Shown here: positions 59,572 through 64,000 of the stretch, one piece after another
Layout of the letters: each line of letters opens with the position of its first letter
Position numbering within the stretch: position 1 is the stretch's first letter
Origin: Candidatus Calditenuaceae archaeon
GTDB lineage: Archaea; Thermoproteota; Nitrososphaeria_A; Caldarchaeales; Calditenuaceae
Length of the DNA: 64,000 nt
Reading direction: 5' to 3'
Assembly (NCBI GenBank): GCA_025059595.1
Contig: JANXDI010000012.1
Span: forward strand, 32,001-96,000
The notes under the pieces: generated by a model
Database searches by the model: none
Told to the model about the DNA's origin: nothing
The model's input: only the letters and a program-made list of their open reading frames with translations
Translations under genes and position numbers: made by a program

Positions 59572-60031
59572 GGGTTAAGATTATTGTGTTGAGAAGCGTC
59601 TCAGAGCCTATTTTGAGCCGCTGGCTCTCTTCTGGGCTATCCTTAGCCGCCTCCAGCTCCAAGACCCTATCCCGTAGGCTATGAGCGAGGATTTCAGGCA
59701 CATCTCCGCCGTGCGCCCCCCTCTCCAGCTCCCTGAGCGCCGAGAGAAGAACGAGCAGAAGCGTAATTCTCGTAAGCGCATTCACCAGTTCACCTATCGT
59801 AAGGCTCTCCAGCTCCCTTTTCAGGTCTTCCGCATCCCGAATCAGAACGTCTTTTACTTCGGACGGAGAGGCCTCGACAAGCTTCTCCGTCGCCGCTAAG
59901 GCCCTCCTTATCCTCTCGCTTCTCTTACCCTCGCCGTGCAGGCTTTCGAGCCAGCTGGTCTGGCTAATCGCCTCATCAAAGGCGGATAGCGTTAGGGGGT
60001 CTGTCTGGATGGAGATTATTTGGCGGTTCAC
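59564..60031 (-). CDS. Hypothetical helical protein near the partition locus
   Basis: 155 residues, almost entirely helical (SERIRRALAATEKLVEASPS, LVNALTRITLLLVLLSALRE). There is one moderately hydrophobic helix but no clear membrane topology. The N-terminus (IISIQTDPLTLSAFDEAISQ) has an RHH-like strand-helix look. A palindrome at 60046-60062 lies just upstream, so the gene is probably repressed by a dimeric regulator, possibly itself. Confidence 0.5.
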   Translation of the reverse strand: MNRQIISIQTDPLTLSAFDEAISQTSWLESLHGEGKRSERIRRALAATEKLVEASPSEVKDVLIRDAEDLKRELESLTIGELVNALTRITLLLVLLSALRELERGAHGGDVPEILAHSLRDRVLELEAAKDSPEESQRLKIGSETLLNTIILTLK

Positions 60032-60045
60032 TATCCCTCACCACG

Positions 60046-60062
60046 TAATACATTATGTATTA
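60046..60062. promoter_or_regulatory. Palindrome upstream of the 59564 gene
   Basis: TAATACAT-T-ATGTATTA is a perfect 8-base inverted repeat 15 bases upstream of the start at 60031, and 70 bases beyond the 3' end of parA. It is probably an operator overlapping the promoter of the leftward gene. Confidence 0.55.
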
Positions 60063-60131
60063 ACAAGGTTATTAAGTTTAGGCGCTTATGACCGTCAAGT
60101 GTTCATCCCAGGGATACCACAACTCTGCACA

Positions 60132-60965
60132 TTACTCGCCACCCGCCAAGCCGACCCCACCCTGTAGCTGCTCCTTCGACACGGCCTCACTTCTTAGCCT
60201 TGCGAGGATTTCTTCGGTGAGGGCTTGGTAGGCTTTGGCTGGTTCGGATTCGGGGGCGTAGAGTATTAGGGGTATGCGGTGGAAGTGGCCTTCTTCTGCC
60301 TTGACGCTTAGGGGGATTTCGGTGTTGAGGAGGCCGTCTCCGAGCTTGGAGCGGAGGTCGCTCCGGACTTCGCGGGTGATTCTGTATCGGTTGTCGACCA
60401 TAGTGAGGAAGTGGCCGAGAATCTCGATTCGCCTTGATAGCCGCTTCCGCATAAGGTTGACTATCTGGTAGAGCCTCCTGAGGCCGTCTATGCTGTAGAG
60501 GCGTGGCTGTATTGGGACGAGGAGGTGCGTGGCGGCGTAGAGGGCGTTGAATGTGAGGACTCCGAGGCTTGGAGGCGTATCTATCAGAACCAAGTCGTAT
60601 CTGCCGAGCTCGGGCTCGATTATCGTGGCCAACACGGCCTCCCGCCCCGGCTGCCTCGCGATTCTATCCTCGGCCGCGGCGAGCGACTCATTGCTGGGCG
60701 CTACGTGGAGGCCCGGTATTCCGGTCTCCTTGGATATTTGGCTAATGCTCTTGGCTCCGAGAAGGGCTGCTGTGACAGTCTCGGACGGGTCTGAGGCTTC
60801 TATTCCGAAGGAGAGGGCGAGGTGGCCCTGCGGGTCCATGTCGACTGCGAGGACTCTGAGGCCGTGGCGGATGGCGAGGGCCGCTGCTAGATTTATCACG
60901 CTGGTAGTCTTGCCGACACCTCCCTTCTGATTGGCTACGGCTATCACCCACGTCACACGCGTCAC
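60132..60965 (-). CDS. parA: ParA-family partition ATPase
   Basis: 277 residues from GTG 60965. Deviant Walker A AVANQKGGVGKTTSVINLAA, Walker A' region LRVLAVDMDPQGHLALSFGI, Walker B LVLIDTPPSLGVLTFNALYA. It forms dynamic polymers or gradients on DNA that segregate plasmids or genomes. It lacks an N-terminal HTH, so it belongs to the short ParA class that works with a small DNA-binding partner, probably the gene overlapped by GTGA just upstream. ParB-like 34240 is the other candidate partner. Confidence 0.9.
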   Translation of the reverse strand: MTRVTWVIAVANQKGGVGKTTSVINLAAALAIRHGLRVLAVDMDPQGHLALSFGIEASDPSETVTAALLGAKSISQISKETGIPGLHVAPSNESLAAAEDRIARQPGREAVLATIIEPELGRYDLVLIDTPPSLGVLTFNALYAATHLLVPIQPRLYSIDGLRRLYQIVNLMRKRLSRRIEILGHFLTMVDNRYRITREVRSDLRSKLGDGLLNTEIPLSVKAEEGHFHRIPLILYAPESEPAKAYQALTEEILARLRSEAVSKEQLQGGVGLAGGE

Positions 60966-61285
60966 CCCTGCCCCCCACGTCCCACGTGGGAGACGATCTC
61001 CTTAAGCCCAATCTTAACCGACGCCCGGAGAATCTTCGAGTATAGGCCCTTCGGGTCGCTGAGAGGCCCCTGCATCTCGGTTAGCTGCGAGACAAGCCTC
61101 TCCAGAACTGCGTAGTCTTCCGGGTCGATGTAGAAGTGGACCTTCCGCCTCCGATTCCTTGAAGGAGCCGCGGGCGGGGCTTGAGGTGTCTGGCCTGGCT
61201 CCGCTGCGAAGAGGTCCTCTAGGGTGGGGAGGAAGCGGTCGAGGTAGTCGGCCGGTATCCTCCTGCCTGCGGGCTGGTCTGGCAT
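60962..61285 (-). CDS. Putative centromere-binding partner of ParA
   Basis: 107 residues from ATG 61285 (a GTG at 61324 is also in frame). A Pro-rich N-terminal arm is followed by RRKVHFYIDPEDYAVLERLV and YSKILRASVKIGLKEIV, a strand and two helices compatible with a ribbon-helix-helix fold. It overlaps parA by GTGA. A CCCGTGGG-type repeat lies over its 5' region. By analogy with short ParA systems it would bind these sites. Confidence 0.6.
   Translation of the reverse strand: MPDQPAGRRIPADYLDRFLPTLEDLFAAEPGQTPQAPPAAPSRNRRRKVHFYIDPEDYAVLERLVSQLTEMQGPLSDPKGLYSKILRASVKIGLKEIVSHVGRGGQG
60975..61000. promoter_or_regulatory. Third CCC-CGTGGG site, inverted orientation
   Basis: GTCCCACGTGGGAGACGAT contains the perfect palindrome TCCCACGTGGGA. 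Read on the minus strand (TCGTCTCCCACGTGGG) it resembles the two direct repeats at 61322 and 62046. It is located in the 3' end of the ParA partner gene. Confidence 0.4.
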
Positions 61286-61321
61286 GGCGCGCGGCTTGTG
61301 GCGCCCCTGTCTTATAGGTTG

Positions 61322-61354
61322 CACGTGTCACCCGTGGGCGATGTGTTTTACGTA
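61322..61354 (+). repeat. Direct repeat copy 1 (CCCGTGGG core)
   Basis: CACGTGTCACCCGTGGG followed by CGATGTGTTTTACG. It shares most of 33 bases with 62046-62078 and has a CCC/GGG dyad in its core. It lies at the 5' end of the leftward parA operon, where a partition protein could both repress and mark DNA. Confidence 0.55.
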
Positions 61355-61386
61355 ATACCCGCACAGGGGCGTTCAGGCTCTTGCCG

Positions 61387-61929
61387 CTAGTGAAGGTGTG
61401 GGCCGAATCCCCCCGTGACGGGGTCGCGGAAGAGCTCGATTTGAGGTGGGTTGAAGGTGAAGACGGCGAAGAGGGCGGCCATGGCGACTAGAGCTAGGCC
61501 TGTTGCGCTGTGCCATGCCTTGGGAGATTCGCCGCCCGTTTTCGAGATGATTCTGTAGCTTATCGCTTGTCCCGCGATTACCGAGGCTATGAAGAGCCCT
61601 ATGTCTGCGGCGAGGTTGTGGGGGATGAATAGTGTGTAGCCGTAGAAGCCGGCGACGATGATTAGGGGCATCGAGAGTATTCCGACTGTTTTTCCGAGGA
61701 GGAGGGCGGGGTAGGCTTTTCTGAGCCTGAAGTATTGTGCCGCTGCGAGGATGGTGGCGGGCCAGAAGGCGAGTTTGAGATGCTCCCAGAGGCTCTCGTT
61801 CACCGCCGAGAAGACCGCGACGACGGGGTTTCCACCAGACATCTGGTAGGTGAAATGCAATAGAGAGCCTGCGAAGACTATAAAGGGAATGCCGAGAAGC
61901 TCCGACGTCCGGAGAAGCCTCTTCTCCAT
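61387..61929 (-). CDS. DUF6512 family membrane protein
   Basis: 180 residues from ATG 61929, about five membrane segments. The N-terminal pattern IPFIVFAGSLLHFTYQMSGG followed by NESLWEHLKLAFWP is the family signature (conserved His and Glu in or near the membrane). Function unknown. It sits between the two direct repeats at 61322 and 62046. Confidence 0.7.
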   Translation of the reverse strand: MEKRLLRTSELLGIPFIVFAGSLLHFTYQMSGGNPVVAVFSAVNESLWEHLKLAFWPATILAAAQYFRLRKAYPALLLGKTVGILSMPLIIVAGFYGYTLFIPHNLAADIGLFIASVIAGQAISYRIISKTGGESPKAWHSATGLALVAMAALFAVFTFNPPQIELFRDPVTGGFGPHLH

Positions 61930-62045
61930 CGAATCACCACCTGAATAATCAATTTTCTTGGGGCGTACTTTATCCTGCGTCTTTGTTGCAGCCGCTTGTA
62001 CTCGCAGAGGCGTAGGGCGGTAAGTGACCCATAGCACCTATGTCC

Positions 62046-62078
62046 CACGAGTCTCCCGTGGGTGATGTGTTAATGACC
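62046..62078 (+). repeat. Direct repeat copy 2 (CCCGTGGG core)
   Basis: CACGAGTCTCCCGTGGG followed by TGATGTGTTAATGACC. The match to copy 1 at 61322-61354 covers TC[AT]CCCGTGGG[CT]GATGTGTT. It lies about 120 bases upstream of the DUF6512 gene and 95 bases before the archaellum promoter. Confidence 0.55.
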
Positions 62079-62140
62079 TTTTTACGATTAGGGTCCCCCT
62101 TTTTTAGTTTTTCATCGGTTTTTCTGTTTTTGTGAGTGAA

Positions 62141-62150
62141 AGTTTAAATA
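62141..62150 (+). promoter_or_regulatory. TATA box of the archaellum-like operon
   Basis: AGTTTAAATA lies about 32 bases before an ATG at 62173 that opens a 22-codon ORF, and about 88 bases before the first gene's ATG at 62229. Confidence 0.6.
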
Positions 62151-62172
62151 CGAGTTACTTTCTATATTTCAT

Positions 62173-62241
62173 ATGAAAGTCATGCTAATCTATACTTACA
62201 CGTCTCACACGGTTGGGGGCGGTCGTGAATGGCTGGTATAG
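62173..62241 (+). other. Leader mini-ORF of 22 codons overlapping the first operon gene
   Basis: ATG 62173 to TAG 62239-62241 (MKVMLIYTYTSHTVGG, then GREWLV). The ATG sits exactly where a leaderless transcript should begin, and the ORF ends 12 bases inside the following gene, so ribosomes finishing it could re-initiate at 62229. Confidence 0.4.
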
Positions 62242-62876
62242 GGTTGGGTGCTAAGGCGGCGGCCGCGGAGAAGAAGCACTCGCCCGAGGATGTTCTCCGG
62301 CAGATTGAGGAGCTCCGGGAGCCGATTGAGAGGACCTTGATGGATATTCGGGAGATGATTAGCGCCCTCGATAACCCGCTTATCGGCGTGATGGAGGAGC
62401 CGCCCGCCCAGCCCAAAGAGCATGGCCACAGGAGGGGCCAAGGTGAGGCGGTTGAGCCTGTCCGCGGTGAGCCGGATTCTCGGGCCGGCTCTGAGCCTCA
62501 GGCAGCCGCTCCGCCTCCTCCCCAGATTCCGCTCTCGCACGGCGGGAGCGTCTCGCGGTTCAACGCAACGGCCCTCGCCTCTCTAGCGGTCTGGCTTCTG
62601 GGGCGCGATACTTTTGAGAGGCTGGTGAACGCCCTTGCCCTCAACTCTCCTCAGAGCATCTATCTCACGGCTCTGCTGAGGGAGGCCGCGGACTTCGTCT
62701 CCGCGACTCTCCGGGATGAGCGCGTCTTCGCGCGGGCCACTTCGAGCCACGAGTCTTATCTCCTCTGTGTCATGCTTTTGGAGCTCTACCTCTCCAACCC
62801 GTCCCACGCCTCGATTGGGATGGTTGCCTCGCTGATTCAGAGGCTTCTCTCGCAGAACGGGGTGAAGGGTGCTTGA
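62229..62876 (+). CDS. First gene of the archaellum-like operon, function unknown
   Basis: 215 residues. N-terminal helix with SPEDVLRQIEELREPIERTL, a Pro-rich linker (PQAAAPPPPQIPLS), then a helical domain (FNATALASLAVWLLGRDTFE, DFVSATLRDERVFARATSSH). The position before ArlF/ArlG-type genes corresponds to ArlX or ArlCDE in other archaea, and the layout of a coil, linker and helical domain is compatible. No direct similarity can be claimed. The stop is overlapped by the next TTG (TTGA). Confidence 0.55.
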   Translation: MAGIGLGAKAAAAEKKHSPEDVLRQIEELREPIERTLMDIREMISALDNPLIGVMEEPPAQPKEHGHRRGQGEAVEPVRGEPDSRAGSEPQAAAPPPPQIPLSHGGSVSRFNATALASLAVWLLGRDTFERLVNALALNSPQSIYLTALLREAADFVSATLRDERVFARATSSHESYLLCVMLLELYLSNPSHASIGMVASLIQRLLSQNGVKGA

Positions 62877-63376
62877 CGCCCTCAGGCATAGTGGGTGAGG
62901 CCTATCTCCTCATCGTCTCGATAATCGTCCTGGCCGGCTTCGCCGCCGTCTATCAGAGCAGCTATTCATCGATTAGCGAGGCTGTTAGGCTTGAGGCGCT
63001 GGATGCCCGGGAGAGGGTTGAGAAGAGGCTGGTGATTGCGGCGGTCTTCTACAACTCCGGGGAGGGTGTCTTGGAGGTTTATGTGAAGAGCGTCGGGGTC
63101 AGGGGGGTCTCGCTCGGCGAGGTTCAGGCCTCCTCATTCTACCTCTTCTCGCAGGGACGGTTCGAGCACTTCAGATACTCGGATAGCGGGGGTGCGGGGA
63201 CTTGGAGGCTTGAGCTGGTCTCCGACAGCCTCGGGAACGGAGTCCTCGATAGGGGCGACACCTTGAGGGCCGTCCTCAAGCCGTCCAGCCCCCTCGCAGA
63301 GGGGACATACTCGGTGAGGATTGTGATGCCGACGGGCCGGGTAGTGGAGGAGGCATTCTCGATAGGAGGGGGGTGA
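62873..63376 (+). CDS. ArlF/ArlG-like archaellum stator protein
   Basis: 167 residues from TTG 62873. An N-terminal hydrophobic helix (EAYLLIVSIIVLAGFAAVYQ) is followed by a beta-sandwich (RLVIAAVFYNSGEGVLEVYV, DTLRAVLKPSSPLAEGTYSV). This is the layout of ArlF and ArlG, which anchor the archaellum motor to the S-layer. Which of the two it is cannot be decided from sequence. Confidence 0.65.
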   Translation: MTPSGIVGEAYLLIVSIIVLAGFAAVYQSSYSSISEAVRLEALDARERVEKRLVIAAVFYNSGEGVLEVYVKSVGVRGVSLGEVQASSFYLFSQGRFEHFRYSDSGGAGTWRLELVSDSLGNGVLDRGDTLRAVLKPSSPLAEGTYSVRIVMPTGRVVEEAFSIGGG

Positions 63377-63383
63377 GACTGGG

Positions 63384-63899
63384 TTGGGTGTAAGCTCGAC
63401 CATCACCGCCTCCTTCGCCCTCATGCTCTTCATGGCAGCTATGGCCAACCTCTTGACGCTCTCCTCGGAGATAAGGGGGGCGCTTATCGAGCTCTCCAAC
63501 AGTCTGGAGGGCCGTGGCTGCGTCCACCGATACGCCGAGCTCGGCGTGTCCCGGATAAACGGCTCAGAGCTGGAGGCGAGGCTCATACTCTGGAGAGGCT
63601 GCGGCCTCAGGCTCCGCGACCTGGCCTCCTCGGACATCTACATCTACTACAAGACAGTCGCGGGTGCGGGTGGTTTCAGCAGGCTCAGGCCCGGCGTGGA
63701 GTGGGTGCTCGTGAATGTGAGGGCTCCGGGCGGTGTGGAGCTTCTCAACCCCTCGAACCCCGCTGCCTGGGAGGGTATTCTCGACCCCAGCGAGGAGGCT
63801 GTGATTCTTGTCAGGCTTCCCGACGACGTGGATGTGGAGTATGGAGTCGCTCTCGTCCTTGTTACGCCTGACGGGGACAGGGTGATGGGTGCGGGTTGA
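63384..63899 (+). CDS. ArlG/ArlF-like archaellum stator protein
   Basis: 171 residues from GTG 63384. N-terminal hydrophobic helix (ITASFALMLFMAAMANLLTL) followed by a beta-rich extracytoplasmic domain (ELEARLILWRGCGLRLRDLA, VALVLVTPDGDRVMGAG). It has two Cys that could pair. Paralogous in layout to the preceding gene. The stop overlaps the ArlH start by TTGA. Confidence 0.65.
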   Translation: MGVSSTITASFALMLFMAAMANLLTLSSEIRGALIELSNSLEGRGCVHRYAELGVSRINGSELEARLILWRGCGLRLRDLASSDIYIYYKTVAGAGGFSRLRPGVEWVLVNVRAPGGVELLNPSNPAAWEGILDPSEEAVILVRLPDDVDVEYGVALVLVTPDGDRVMGAG

Positions 63900-64000
63900 G
63901 CGGCAGGAGTGAGCAGCAGGTCTTGAAGCTACAGAACGAGGAGCTCGACAGGAGGATAGGTGGAATCGCCCTGCCGGCTCTGATTGTTATCGAGGGGCCG
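63896..64000 (+). CDS. arlH: ArlH (FlaH) RecA-like protein, N-terminal fragment
   Basis: The frame from TTG 63896 runs off the window. Only about 35 residues are visible: LKLQNEELDRRIGGIALPAL followed by IVIEGP, the typical start of ArlH, where the 'D-R-x-GGiPlPsL-lieG' stretch leads directly into the Walker A loop (cut off here). ArlH is the regulatory ATP-binding ring of the archaellum motor. Confidence 0.75.
   Translation, partial: MSGRSEQQVLKLQNEELDRRIGGIALPALIVIEGP

Noticed and set aside
1..64000. CRISPR array
   Set aside because: No series of identical repeats separated by unique spacers was seen; the only dense repetition is the threonine-codon region at 55.78-56.16 kb, which is a protein repeat in one frame.
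1..64000. Integrase or transposase gene
   Set aside because: No frame showed the R-H-R-Y pattern of tyrosine recombinases, a serine recombinase start, or a DDE transposase, so I did not assign an integration enzyme to the provirus or to the tRNA-Leu locus.

Overview
The window is archaeal. Evidence: a complete GatD/GatE Glu-tRNA(Gln) amidotransferase pair, an archaeal GTP cyclohydrolase (MptA) beside the pterin kinase MptE, a tRNA-Leu gene interrupted by an intron 3' of the anticodon, TATA-type promoters placed 25-30 bases before leaderless starts, many GTG/TTG starts, and the beginning of an archaellum-type operon ending in ArlH. The high GC and the gene set fit a thermophilic member of the TACK group (Aigarchaeota/Caldarchaeales is a reasonable guess). 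That placement is an inference.

Left part (1-33 kb), mostly chromosomal: a membrane protein cut by the window edge, a large surface protein with a signal peptidase behind it, and then a tRNA-Leu locus (5.9-9.9 kb) that looks like a graveyard of insertions. The locus holds one intact tRNA-Leu(CAA), three decayed tRNA-Leu copies, two MNT/HEPN nucleotidyltransferase-toxin pairs in opposite orientation, a kinase relic and a scrambled copy of the gatD promoter plus 26 bases of gatD. Next come gatD-gatE, a THUMP-SPOUT RNA methyltransferase, an AT-rich DNA adenine methyltransferase, a PfkB kinase, a lone 5S rRNA, a DUF3782 nuclease-like protein, SfsA, an IscU-type scaffold, a V4R protein, a PIN-PilT ATPase, an EVE-like/nuclease gene, a SelA-like PLP enzyme, an oxidoreductase, an ABC membrane domain without its ATPase, MTA phosphorylase, the mptA-mptE pair and asparaginyl-tRNA synthetase.

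Middle and right part (about 34-61 kb): a head-tailed (HK97-type) provirus or virus-derived plasmid. A ParB operon and a portal operon run leftward. From a shared bidirectional promoter at 38.43 kb a long rightward operon encodes an ABC-ATPase/GNAT fusion, prohead protease, major capsid protein, connector and neck proteins, a subtilisin-like protease, tail tube, two-part tail chaperone, gp10-like protein, tape measure, tail hub, a probable receptor-binding protein and, after an AT-rich DprA/phosphoribosyltransferase cargo, the large terminase. The capsid and tail-tube genes each carry their own internal TATA box and leaderless ATG. To the right are a large threonine-rich surface protein on the opposite strand, two HTH regulators and ParA with a small partner gene. 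ParA and ParB sit at opposite ends of the segment and would become neighbours in a circular form. No integrase is visible, so the element's limits are not proven.

The last 2 kb begins an archaellum-like operon (unknown first gene, two pilin-like ArlF/ArlG-type proteins, ArlH cut by the window end).

A recurring local feature is translational coupling through NTGA start-stop overlaps, including apparent CTG starts, and very short leaderless ORFs between a TATA box and the first real gene.
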